Positions 51,872 through 60,116 of a DNA stretch of 64,000 bases are shown here, in pieces. Position 1 is the stretch's first letter. The number at the start of each line of letters is the position of its first letter. Location: the NCBI GenBank assembly GCA_964529005.1, contig CAZGUH010000013.1:1-64000 (forward strand). Direction: 5' to 3'. The stretch is from CAZGUH01 sp964529005. GTDB lineage: Bacteria > Actinomycetota > Acidimicrobiia > Acidimicrobiales > Ilumatobacteraceae. The translations under genes and the position numbers were made by a program. The notes beneath the pieces are model-generated. The model was not told where the DNA came from, made no database searches, and saw only the letters and a program-made list of their open reading frames with translations.

Positions 51872-53034
51872 CGGTGTCGGCGCTTCCCCTCGACGGCGTT
51901 CGCGTCGTCGAGTTCGGCCACATCGCGGCAGCCCCGTTCGCCAGCCTCCTGCTCGCCGATCTCGGGGCCGACGTCGTGAAGATCGAGCCTCCGCTGGGGG
52001 ATGCAATGCGCCTGTGGCCGCCGTTCGTCGATACCTCGCACGGCAGCGAGAGTCTCAACTTCGTCTCGCTGAACCGAAACAAGCACGTCGGCCGTGTCGA
52101 CCTCACCATCCCGACGGAACGCCAGCGCGTGCTCGACCTGTGCCGGCACGCCGACGTCGTCGTCGAGAACTATCGGCCGGGGACGCTCGACAAGCTCGGG
52201 CTCGGGTTCGACGACGTCGCCGGTCGCCATCGAGGACTCGTCTACTGCTCGATCTCCGGGTTCGGGCGCTCCGGGCCCTATCGCGAGCGCGGCGCGTTCG
52301 ACGTCATCGTGCAGGCGATGAGCGGGCTGATGAGCGTCACCGGCGAGCGCGACCGGGCGCCGGTGAAGTGCGGAGTGCCCGTCGGAGACTTCGTGACCGC
52401 CCTGTACGCGGCCTACACGATCGCCGCGCTGTTGCCTGCGGTGCGCAGCGGCGCTCCGTCGGTCCACGTCGATTGTTCGATGCTCGACTGCCTGCTTGGG
52501 ATCTCCGCGCTCCAGACGAGCGAGTTCTGGGGCACGAACGTCGAACCCGCTCGCCACGGGTCGGCACATCCGCGCAATGCGCCGTACGAGGTGTTCGCGA
52601 CCGCGGATCGACCGATCGCGATCGCCGCTGGCACGCCCAAGCTGTGGACGAGCCTGTGCCAGGTGCTCCGACGAACCGACCTCCTGGAGGACGACCGCTT
52701 CGCCGACCAGCGCCGGCGCGTCGCCAACCGTGCGCTCCTCGCCGCAGCGTTGGAAGACGTGTTGCAACAGCGCCCGTGCGCGGAATGGGTCGTCGCCCTC
52801 GAAGCCGAGGGCATCCCCTGCGGCCCTGTGAACTCGTATCCCGAGATCTTGGCGGATCCTCACGTCGTCGACGGCGGCTTGCTCGACGAGCTCGACTTGG
52901 GGGACGGGATCACCACGCCCGCGTTCGCGTTCCCCGTGCGCATCTCAGGGCGCACGCCGCGACCGCCGACGCCGCCTGCCGACGGAACGGCATGCTGCGT
53001 CGAGGACGTCGTCGCGGCGTGGGAAGCGCGGTGA
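51868..53034 (+). CDS. CaiB/BaiF family CoA-transferase
   Basis: A 388-residue class III CoA-transferase. G-V-R-V-V-E-F-G-H-I-A and L-G-A-D-V-V-K-I-E-P-P are canonical and the catalytic aspartate is in V-G-D-F-V-T-A. Coupled to the AhpD-like gene by ATGA overlap; divergent from the TauD pair. It may attach CoA to the acid produced by the dioxygenases; this is inference from position. Confidence 0.95.
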   Translation: MTVSALPLDGVRVVEFGHIAAAPFASLLLADLGADVVKIEPPLGDAMRLWPPFVDTSHGSESLNFVSLNRNKHVGRVDLTIPTERQRVLDLCRHADVVVENYRPGTLDKLGLGFDDVAGRHRGLVYCSISGFGRSGPYRERGAFDVIVQAMSGLMSVTGERDRAPVKCGVPVGDFVTALYAAYTIAALLPAVRSGAPSVHVDCSMLDCLLGISALQTSEFWGTNVEPARHGSAHPRNAPYEVFATADRPIAIAAGTPKLWTSLCQVLRRTDLLEDDRFADQRRRVANRALLAAALEDVLQQRPCAEWVVALEAEGIPCGPVNSYPEILADPHVVDGGLLDELDLGDGITTPAFAFPVRISGRTPRPPTPPADGTACCVEDVVAAWEAR

Positions 53035-53064
53035 GCACCGAGCCGGAGAACGGCCGTGCTCGCC

Positions 53065-53084
53065 AATCACCGTTCGATTAGAAT
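53065..53084 (+). promoter_or_regulatory. Shared promoter/operator box, site 16 (acyl-CoA ligase 2)
   Basis: Plus strand AATC-ACC-GTTC-GATTA-GAA-T, nearly identical to site 8, with TAGAAT as -10 and about 44 nt of leader. Confidence 0.85.
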
Positions 53085-53134
53085 CGGCGCCCCAGACCGG
53101 CGACAGCGCCGGGACCAGCAACCCGGAGGGCAAC

Positions 53135-54697
53135 GTGACCGGTCGTGAGAATCTGGGAGACGTCGTGCGCTTCTGGGGACGGGCGATCCCCGATCGCGAG
53201 GCAGTCGTCGACGGCGACGTCGTCACCACGTGGTCCGAGCTGGATGACCGAACGAACCGGTTGGCCAACGGGCTGCGCAAGCTCGGGCTCTCGTCCGGGG
53301 ATCGGCTCGGCCTGCTCGCGCCGAACTGCCGCGAGTTCGTCGACGTCGTGGTCGCTGCCAACAAGCTGGGGGCGATCACCGTGCCGTTGAACCACCGCTT
53401 GACCGCCACCGAGCTGCGCTATGTCATCGAGCACTCCGGCTGCCAGGCTGTCGTCGTTCACGCCGCGTTCGTCGACGCGGCAACGAGGGCCCTCGACGAC
53501 ATCAGTGCGGACGGCCGCACCCAGATCGAGCGGATCGGCCTCGCGCCGGGATTCGGTCACCTGTTCACCGACCTTCTCTCCGACGATGCCACCGACCCCG
53601 ACGAGGCGGTCTCATCCTCCGACGTGGCCTTCATCTGTTACACCAGCGGAACGACGGGGCTCCCCAAGGGAGCGATGCTCACGCACGGCAACATCTTGGC
53701 CGTCGGCCGCTTTCGCAACCTCGCCGACGACCTCTATCAGCGTGCGCGCTTGTACCTCCCCGCGCCTCTGGCGTTCACCGGCACGCTCGCGACATGGGCG
53801 ACCGCGCACGTCGGCGGGGGGCTCACCGTGCTCGACACGGTGATGGAGCCGCGTCGCTGCCTCGAGACCATCGAACGGTATGCGATCTCACACTTCGCCG
53901 CGGTGCCGGTCATCTGGGAGATGATGCTGCGCGATCCCGACTTCGCCAGGTTCGACCTCTCCTCCCTGAGAGCGTGTGTCACCGGCGGCGCCACGGTGAC
54001 GGAGGCGTTCCTGCGCTCGATGTGGGACGCCGGGCTGCCGGTTCGCAACGGGTACGGTCTCACCGAGAGCTCCGGGTACTCGGCGTGGCAGAGCATCGAG
54101 GACTCGCGACGCGCCCCCGAATCGGTCGGCCGCGCGGGAGCCCACAGCCGCTTCCGCATCGTCGACCGCAACGCAGATCGACTGATCGACGTCCCCACGG
54201 GGGATGTCGGTGAGATCGCGATCCAGGGCCCCGAGGTCATGCTCGGCTACTGGAACGACCCCGCCGCGACCGCTGCGACACTCGTCGACGGGTGGTTGCG
54301 CACGGGAGACCTGGGCAGGCTGACCGCCGACGGCGACCTCCACATCGTGGGTCGGATCAAGGACATGTTCATCTCCGGCGGCCTCAACGTCTATCCCGCC
54401 GAGGTCGAAGGGGTGCTCGCCGCGATCGACGGCGTCGCCGAGTGCGCGGTGATCGGCATCCCCGACGATCGGTGGGGCGAGACCGGAGCAGCGATCATCT
54501 GCCCGGTGCCCGGGAACCGTCTCGACCCGGTCGCCATCAGCGAGCATTGCGCCATCCGTCTTGCCGATTACAAGCGTCCGCGCTACGTCGTTCTGCGCGA
54601 CACGCCCCTGCCTCGCAATATGTCCGGCAAGGTGCTCAAGCACGACCTCGTGCAGGAGTACTCCGATCCCGGCAGCCTCGGCCCGCGCGTGCGCTGA
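53135..54697 (+). CDS. Acyl-CoA ligase (AMP-forming), copy 2
   Basis: A 520-residue adenylate-forming ligase, full-length paralogue of copy 1 at 31538. The Y-T-S-G-T-T-G-L-P-K-G loop, the G-W-L-R-T-G-D-L hinge, the G-R-I-K-D-M-F-I-S-G-G core and S-G-K-V-L-K lysine are all intact. The GTG at 53135 follows GGAGGG. It has its own promoter and no operon partner, unlike copy 1. Substrate residues differ in the middle (L-A-T-W-A-T-A versus L-V-Y-L-W-A-V-T), so specificity may differ. Confidence 0.95.
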   Translation: MTGRENLGDVVRFWGRAIPDREAVVDGDVVTTWSELDDRTNRLANGLRKLGLSSGDRLGLLAPNCREFVDVVVAANKLGAITVPLNHRLTATELRYVIEHSGCQAVVVHAAFVDAATRALDDISADGRTQIERIGLAPGFGHLFTDLLSDDATDPDEAVSSSDVAFICYTSGTTGLPKGAMLTHGNILAVGRFRNLADDLYQRARLYLPAPLAFTGTLATWATAHVGGGLTVLDTVMEPRRCLETIERYAISHFAAVPVIWEMMLRDPDFARFDLSSLRACVTGGATVTEAFLRSMWDAGLPVRNGYGLTESSGYSAWQSIEDSRRAPESVGRAGAHSRFRIVDRNADRLIDVPTGDVGEIAIQGPEVMLGYWNDPAATAATLVDGWLRTGDLGRLTADGDLHIVGRIKDMFISGGLNVYPAEVEGVLAAIDGVAECAVIGIPDDRWGETGAAIICPVPGNRLDPVAISEHCAIRLADYKRPRYVVLRDTPLPRNMSGKVLKHDLVQEYSDPGSLGPRVR

Positions 54698-54721
54698 CCG
54701 CGTCGCGCCGACGGCCTGCCG

Positions 54722-55900
54722 TCACCACGCCGTTTCGAGGATCGACAGGATCGGGGCCTCGTCGACGATCGGCGTCGGATTCCCACCCAAGGTCCAATCC
54801 ATCAACGTCGCCTCGGCGATGCGATGGAATGCGTCACGACGTACGCCGATGTCGCGAAGCTGTGCGGGCACACCGAGGCGAGCCGCGAGGCGCGCGACCG
54901 CATCCGCGGCAGGGCATCCCGGCGCGCCGGCTGCGTCCGCCGCGCCGAGCGCGGCCTCCAACCTGCGCCGCCGATCTGAGGTCATCGTGGGCACGTTCAT
55001 CCGCAAGGTGTGCGGGAGGAGTATCGAGTTGATCTCCCCGTGCAGCCCGCCGGCGATCGCCCCCACCTGATGAGCGATGGCGCTGTTGATCGCGAGTCGT
55101 CCCGCGGCGTGCAGCCCCATCTCGGCGAGCACGCCCGCGGACTTGAGCCTGAGCATGAGCGAGGGGCTGCGCTCCCAGCCGCTGTCGAGGCTGGACGCCA
55201 GCAGCTCGATCGCGTGCAACGACAGGGCATCGCTGATCGGGTTGTGGTTGCGCGTCAGGAATGCCTCGATGCCGACGCGCAGCTGCCCCATGGCGGATGC
55301 GCGCTGGATGCGTTCGGGCGTCGTCGCCAGCGCTCGCCCGTCGAGGACGATCACCTTCGGCGCGGTGCTGCCGTTCCCATAGACGAACAGCTTCCGCGCG
55401 TTGTCCTCATCGGCGAAGCTCCCGCCCGACGGTCCGATCTCCGCCGACCCGATCGTGGTCGGCACAGCGACGACGGACGCGACGATCGGGGGCATGTCGG
55501 CCGCAGGAAGGATGACCCTGTCGGGCGGCTCGAATCGACGTTCGAACGCACGGATGCCCAGTGGCGAGCTGAGCTCGAGCGCCACACCCTTCGACACCAT
55601 GTGGGTCGAGCCACCTCCCACGCTGACGAGACAGTCCACCCCGCCGTCGCGCGCGATCGACGTCGCGCGGGCGACGTTGCGGAGGGGCGCGTGCGGCTCG
55701 ACCTCCGCATACCTGGCGACACACCGCGACCCCAACGACGCCTCGACGCGTTCCACGACGTCCGAGGTCTTCGCGATGTTCGGCCCGCAGAGCACGAGAC
55801 AGCGCCGTGCTCCGATGCGGTCCAGCTCGTCGGGCAACCTGGAGATCGCTGCTTCTCCGGCAACGACGTCCTGGCCGAACGCACGGTATTCATAGCGCAT
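54722..55900 (-). CDS. Iron-containing alcohol dehydrogenase, maleylacetate-reductase-like
   Basis: A 392-residue group III iron alcohol dehydrogenase. G-G-G-S is the nucleotide-binding turn; the late histidines in A-H-Q, G-L-H-G-E and L-P-H-T-L are the metal ligands. ATG 55900 gives M-R-Y-E-Y, matching the N-terminus of maleylacetate reductases, and is chosen over GTG 55930. Classical members reduce maleylacetate to beta-ketoadipate in chloro- and hydroxyaromatic breakdown. It follows amidohydrolase D by 37 bp. Confidence 0.87.
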   Translation of the reverse strand: MRYEYRAFGQDVVAGEAAISRLPDELDRIGARRCLVLCGPNIAKTSDVVERVEASLGSRCVARYAEVEPHAPLRNVARATSIARDGGVDCLVSVGGGSTHMVSKGVALELSSPLGIRAFERRFEPPDRVILPAADMPPIVASVVAVPTTIGSAEIGPSGGSFADEDNARKLFVYGNGSTAPKVIVLDGRALATTPERIQRASAMGQLRVGIEAFLTRNHNPISDALSLHAIELLASSLDSGWERSPSLMLRLKSAGVLAEMGLHAAGRLAINSAIAHQVGAIAGGLHGEINSILLPHTLRMNVPTMTSDRRRRLEAALGAADAAGAPGCPAADAVARLAARLGVPAQLRDIGVRRDAFHRIAEATLMDWTLGGNPTPIVDEAPILSILETAW

Positions 55901-55937
55901 GTCGTCGTCCACACCCCTCCTGAGCGTCACCGGCCGC

Positions 55938-57665
55938 CTACGCGGCCGAGCCGACGGCCCGCGCGGTCACGGTCGCCGTGTCGCGCCCGGATCGGATGAC
56001 CGCGCCCGGCTGATCGCCGGTGAGGGTGCCCGAGCGAGCGATCTCGACCCCGTTCACGAACGTGTGCAGGATGCCGACGGCCTCGCCGTAGAGACGGGCG
56101 TTGCCACCGGGCAGATCACGCCGCATCTCCACGGGCCCGGCGTCGATGGTCGCCGGGTCGAGGACGTTGATGTCGGCGTAGGCGCCTGGCGCGAGGCGAC
56201 CTCGACCGCGAACGCCGTACAGCTGCGCCGGAACGTCACTGATCCAGTGGACCGCCCGCTCCCAGCTCGTCAGTCCCCTCTTGCGGACGGCCTCGCCGAG
56301 GAAGTTCGCATAGCAGCCGAAGGTCTTCATCATGTCGACGTGCGCACCGGCGTCGGAGCCGCCGAGCACGATGCGGTGGTCGTCAGCGAGACGGACACGC
56401 TCTGCCCAGCAGGCGTCGCCGGCATCGATCGCGGGCGGCAGCAAACCCGTGCGCAGGCGGTCGGCGACGAGCAGGTCGAGAAGGGCATCGAACGGGTCCT
56501 GAGCCCGTTCTGCTGCGATGTCACCGATGCGCCGGCCGACGAAGCGCGCCAGCTCGGGCGCTCCGACGTCGCACACGAGCTGATCGGCCCACTGCCGCCA
56601 CAAGCGCGGCGGCGCCTGCTCGGCGCCGCCGGCGAGCCGAGCGCGCACCTCCGGGTCGACCAGCGCGGTCAAGCGCTGCTCGATCGGCAGCGCCATCACC
56701 GGCGCCCAGCCGGGCAAGGTCTCGTAGATGTACCCGGATTCCATCGTCAGCCGCTGGTTGAACGGTTGGGGCAGCAGGAGCGCCACGATGCGCCCGCCGT
56801 GGGCGGCGGCGTGGTCGGCGGCGGCGAGCCGATTGGCGATGCCCTCCTCCTCGCCTGGGCGGACACGCAGCAGGTTCCAGTTGATCGGCCGGTTCGCCGT
56901 GGCGGACATGCGGGTCAGAAGGTCGGTGTCGGCTTCGCTGAAGCGCGGCTCGATCGACGGAACGATCTCCAGCGTCGTCCCTTCATGCCGTCCCGCAGCG
57001 GCGCACAGCTCGATGATCTCTCGCACGTCGGCCGCGTGTGACGGGACCAGCCGACCCATGTGGTCCACGTGCGTCGGCGCCCTCGTCGTCGAGAAACCCA
57101 GCGCCCCCTCCCGGATGCATCGCTCCAGGAGGGCGACGATCTCTGCGAGCTCGTCGTCGGTGGCGATCCGTTCGACGGCTGCCTCGCCCATCACGGCCCG
57201 CCGGATGGCGCTGTGTCCGGCCAGAAATCCTGCGTTGACCGCGAGGTTGCCCTCGAGCCGGTCGAGCCAGCTTCCGAACGTCGACCACTGGAGGTCGAGC
57301 GCATGCTCCAACGCGGCGAGCGGCATGCCCTCGACTCGGGCGAGCATCGGCACGATGTAGTCGGCAGAATCGGCGCCGAGCGGCGCGATGGTGAACCCGC
57401 AGTTGCCGCCGAACACAGTCGTGACGCCATTGAGCGACGAAGGGGTGGCCGCCGGATCCCACATCAGCTGCGCGTCGTAGTGGGTGTGCACGTCGATGAA
57501 GCCGGGCGACACGATCAGCCCGTCGGCATCGAGCTCCCTGCGCGCGCGGTCCCGAACGTCGCCGATCTCGACGATGCGACCCGCTTCGATGCCGACGTCA
57601 CCGCGGAAGGATGGTCCTCCCGATCCGTCGACGACGATGCCGCCCCGAATGCACAGATCAAGCAT
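55938..57665 (-). CDS. D-aminoacylase-family amidohydrolase (copy D)
   Basis: A 575-residue amidohydrolase of the same superfamily branch. The metal motif G-F-I-D-V-H-T-H gives H60 and H62, G-N-C gives C89, and G-G-S-D-A-G-A-H the aspartate. Start 57665 overlaps the PPOX gene by 8 bp and gives the family N-terminus M-L-D-L-C-I-R-G-G. It lies between PPOX and the maleylacetate-reductase-like gene in one unit. The most divergent of the four copies. Confidence 0.86.
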   Translation of the reverse strand: MLDLCIRGGIVVDGSGGPSFRGDVGIEAGRIVEIGDVRDRARRELDADGLIVSPGFIDVHTHYDAQLMWDPAATPSSLNGVTTVFGGNCGFTIAPLGADSADYIVPMLARVEGMPLAALEHALDLQWSTFGSWLDRLEGNLAVNAGFLAGHSAIRRAVMGEAAVERIATDDELAEIVALLERCIREGALGFSTTRAPTHVDHMGRLVPSHAADVREIIELCAAAGRHEGTTLEIVPSIEPRFSEADTDLLTRMSATANRPINWNLLRVRPGEEEGIANRLAAADHAAAHGGRIVALLLPQPFNQRLTMESGYIYETLPGWAPVMALPIEQRLTALVDPEVRARLAGGAEQAPPRLWRQWADQLVCDVGAPELARFVGRRIGDIAAERAQDPFDALLDLLVADRLRTGLLPPAIDAGDACWAERVRLADDHRIVLGGSDAGAHVDMMKTFGCYANFLGEAVRKRGLTSWERAVHWISDVPAQLYGVRGRGRLAPGAYADINVLDPATIDAGPVEMRRDLPGGNARLYGEAVGILHTFVNGVEIARSGTLTGDQPGAVIRSGRDTATVTARAVGSAA

Positions 57666-58146
57666 CGGCCGACAACCGCGCCGGACCCGATGCCTGGAGC
57701 TTGCTGTGGTCCCACGATGCGAACCGGATGGGTTCGACGGCCACGATGAGCAGCCCGGTCGAAGCCCGCTCGACCGCATCGCGCTTGGTCTCGTCGTAAG
57801 ACCCCACATTGCGCTCGTATGCCGTGCGGAACGCTTCGAAGCGCTCCTCGCGGTCTTCGAGGACGCGGGCCTTGCCGACGATCTGCACGCCTTTGAGTTC
57901 TTGGTAGGCGTGGCTGCCGTTCTCGAACAGGCACGTCAGCGTGGGGTTGCGCATCAAGTTCTGGGCCTTCTGCGACTTGACGCGCGTACTGAAGGCGACC
58001 TGATCGCCGAGGAAGCCGTACCACATCGCAATGCTGTGGATCGTGCCGTCGCGGTTCAGGGTCGACAGGTACATCGTGTGACACGCGCGCAGGAACTCGA
58101 GCACCTCTGTCGCGTCCATGCGCACGAGGCTTCGCTGATCGGACAC
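57658..58146 (-). CDS. PPOX-class flavin/F420-binding protein
   Basis: A 162-residue split-barrel protein, standalone counterpart of the C-terminal half of the TetR fusion at 6835-7992. T-L-N-R-D-G-T-I-H, M-W-Y-G-F, K-S-Q-K and L-F-E-N-G-S are shared with it. The GTG at 58146 follows GGAGGGGG. First gene of a unit with amidohydrolase D and the maleylacetate-reductase-like enzyme. Cofactor is F420 or FMN; the family does not fix it. Confidence 0.9.
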   Translation of the reverse strand: MSDQRSLVRMDATEVLEFLRACHTMYLSTLNRDGTIHSIAMWYGFLGDQVAFSTRVKSQKAQNLMRNPTLTCLFENGSHAYQELKGVQIVGKARVLEDREERFEAFRTAYERNVGSYDETKRDAVERASTGLLIVAVEPIRFASWDHSKLQASGPARLSADA

Positions 58147-58221
58147 GTTGATCCCCCTCCGGAACGACCCACAACGGTTTCGCCGAGACGCTCGGTCGAC
58201 ATGCCGCTTCTGACGCCGCAG

Positions 58222-58241
58222 ACACTAATCCAACACTGACC
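58222..58241 (-). promoter_or_regulatory. Shared promoter/operator box, site 17 (PPOX unit)
   Basis: Minus strand GGTC-AGT-GTTG-GATTA-GTG-T, with TAGTGT as -10, 76 bp before the PPOX start. Confidence 0.8.
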
Positions 58242-58271
58242 GGTTTACAAGGGTGTTGTCGCCCTCCCAGG

Positions 58272-58697
58272 TCACCGCCGATCGAGCGCAGCCTCCTCCT
58301 CCGCAGGGACCACACCAGCGCGCACCGCCGACGAGAGGACGGCTCTCCACGCGTGAACAGCGCGGAACGTGTTGGGGAAGCCGACGTACACGACGTTCTG
58401 GACGATCGCCTCGTGGATCTTTCGCACCGGAACACCCGCTTGCAGCGCGCCGTGCAGGTAGTTCTTCATCAGATCGACCTGGCCGCTCCCTGCCAGAGCA
58501 GAGATCGCGAGCAACATGCGCTCCTGCTCCGACAGCCCCTCCCGACCCCACACCTTCCCGAAGATGAAATCGTCGGCCCAGTCTGCCATCTCCGGATCGA
58601 CGGCGACCTGGAGATCTCGCAAGACGTTCGCCTTGCTCCCGAGCGCGCGCTGCCGGCGCGCGGCGCCCTCGGCGTTGACCGCGCGTTCATGGCCCAT
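58272..58697 (-). CDS. Carboxymuconolactone decarboxylase (CMD)-like protein
   Basis: A 141-residue CMD-fold protein. L-H-G-A-L-Q-A-G and V-Y-V-G-F-P-N are the family's core helices; no C-x-x-C is present. ATG 58697 follows GGGGGG by 4 nt; the frame upstream is outside the family and crosses the promoter. Stands alone under site 18. Third CMD-fold gene in the window. Confidence 0.88.
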   Translation of the reverse strand: MGHERAVNAEGAARRQRALGSKANVLRDLQVAVDPEMADWADDFIFGKVWGREGLSEQERMLLAISALAGSGQVDLMKNYLHGALQAGVPVRKIHEAIVQNVVYVGFPNTFRAVHAWRAVLSSAVRAGVVPAEEEAALDRR

Positions 58698-58729
58698 GAA
58701 TCCCCCCGTCGGTGAGCTGAGAGGATTGG

Positions 58730-58749
58730 AGCTTAACCTAACACCGCCT
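58730..58749 (-). promoter_or_regulatory. Shared promoter/operator box, site 18 (CMD)
   Basis: Minus strand AGGC-GGT-GTTA-GGTTA-AGC-T, with TAAGCT as -10. Left arm weak. Confidence 0.6.
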
Positions 58750-58755
58750 GATTTC

Positions 58756-60003
58756 TTATACCCCACCTGCCCGGACGCCGGCGACACGGCGGCGGAGCCG
58801 CGCGCGGGGGCCCTCGTCGCCGCCGGCTGGCGCCAGGTAGCCGCGGAGGGCGAGGCGCGGAAAGAGTTCGTCGAAGACCTTGTCGGCGAGAACGGTGTGC
58901 TTGGGGAGGAGCACGATGAACCCGTCGCTGAGGCCCGCGTCGGCGACGCGGATGATCTCGTCGCAGACCTCGTCCGCAGTGCCGACGACCGTGCGATGCC
59001 CGTTGGAGGTGTTCTGCGTCCGCACCACCTCCGCGAGGGTGAGGTCGTTGCGCTCGATGATCTCGTAGATCCCCGCGGCTCGCCCTTGCCTGCGGGCGAC
59101 CTCTTCGATCGGCAACAGACGTTCCCGGGGAAACGGCGCGTCCGGATCGACGTCGGACAGCTCGATCCCTCCGAGCACCTCCACCAACCGCTCGAGCTGC
59201 TGCTCGAACGAGAACGCGCCGGTGATCATCCGCTCGTGCTCGCGGGCCTCCTCGGTCGTGTCTCCGATGATCGGAGCAAGACCGGACAAGATCGTCGGCC
59301 GCATGCCGTCGTGCCGACGCGCCCCGCAGCTCTGTGTCAAGGCGTCCACGTATCCCCGCTGGACGTGGTCGACCTGCGTTCCGGTGAAGACGAAGTCCGC
59401 GACGCGAGCGGCGAGTTCGATCCCGGGCGGAGACGACCCGGATTGCCCGACGAGGATCGGCCCCTCGTGCGGCATGATGCTGAGCGCGCCCTTCACCGTG
59501 AAGTGATCACCGGAGAAGTCGATGTCCGACCATGCGTCGCGTTGCGGGCCCCAGCTCCGCCAGAGTCGCTCCATCACGTCGATGTATTCGCCCGCCCGGG
59601 CGTAACGCTCGGCCGGAGCCGGAAGGTCGGCGAGGCCGAAGTTCTCCTCCCCGCCGAACGACGTCACCAGGTTGACACCGATCCGTCCGTTGCCGATGTG
59701 CGCGAGAGAGCTGAGATGGCGAGCGAGGTGGAACGGATGCGTGAACGTCGTCGACACCGTCACGAGCGTGACGATTCGTTCGGTGCGCGCGAGCACCGCC
59801 GCAGCCAACGTCAACGGCTCGAACCTGTTGTGTCGAGAGAAGCTCAGGTCGAACGCGAGCGAGTCCGCGAGGAAGAAGCCGTCGAGACCCGCTTCCTCGG
59901 CACGCCGCGCAATGGCGAGCAGGTCGTCGAACGAGCCCCGCATCGCGCCGCCGGCGTCACGCTGAGCCGAGGGCAGGACCGTGAAGACGAGCGGCTGTGC
60001 CAC
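58756..60003 (-). CDS. LLM-class flavin monooxygenase (NtaA/SnaA/DszA type)
   Basis: A 415-residue luciferase-like monooxygenase of the NtaA/SnaA/DszA group, which uses reduced FMN and oxygen to open rings or remove groups from amines and sulfur compounds. N-R-F-E-P-L-T-L-A-A-A and the R-I-G-V-N-L-V-T-S segment are typical. The GTG at 60003 follows AAGGAGG by 4 nt. It needs a flavin reductase, none of which is adjacent; a PPOX-type partner may serve. The 28-bp palindrome lies 41 bp upstream. Confidence 0.93.
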   Translation of the reverse strand: MAQPLVFTVLPSAQRDAGGAMRGSFDDLLAIARRAEEAGLDGFFLADSLAFDLSFSRHNRFEPLTLAAAVLARTERIVTLVTVSTTFTHPFHLARHLSSLAHIGNGRIGVNLVTSFGGEENFGLADLPAPAERYARAGEYIDVMERLWRSWGPQRDAWSDIDFSGDHFTVKGALSIMPHEGPILVGQSGSSPPGIELAARVADFVFTGTQVDHVQRGYVDALTQSCGARRHDGMRPTILSGLAPIIGDTTEEAREHERMITGAFSFEQQLERLVEVLGGIELSDVDPDAPFPRERLLPIEEVARRQGRAAGIYEIIERNDLTLAEVVRTQNTSNGHRTVVGTADEVCDEIIRVADAGLSDGFIVLLPKHTVLADKVFDELFPRLALRGYLAPAGGDEGPRARLRRRVAGVRAGGV

Positions 60004-60043
60004 GGAACCTCCTTGGTGAAAACGTCCACCGCGCCGCCCGGCG

Positions 60044-60071
60044 GAGAATGTTGTTGAGCAACAACATTCTC
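60044..60071. promoter_or_regulatory. 28-bp palindrome upstream of LLM monooxygenase
   Basis: Arms GAGAATGTTGTTG and CAACAACATTCTC, perfect over 13 bp with AG in the middle. It overlaps a second perfect palindrome CTCTTCGAAGAG at 60069-60080. There is no T-run and a 2-nt loop, so an operator is more likely than a terminator. Confidence 0.7.
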
Positions 60072-60116
60072 TTCGAAGAGTCGACCTCGGTCAAGGGTCG
60101 AGCGAGGCTCAGCGCC

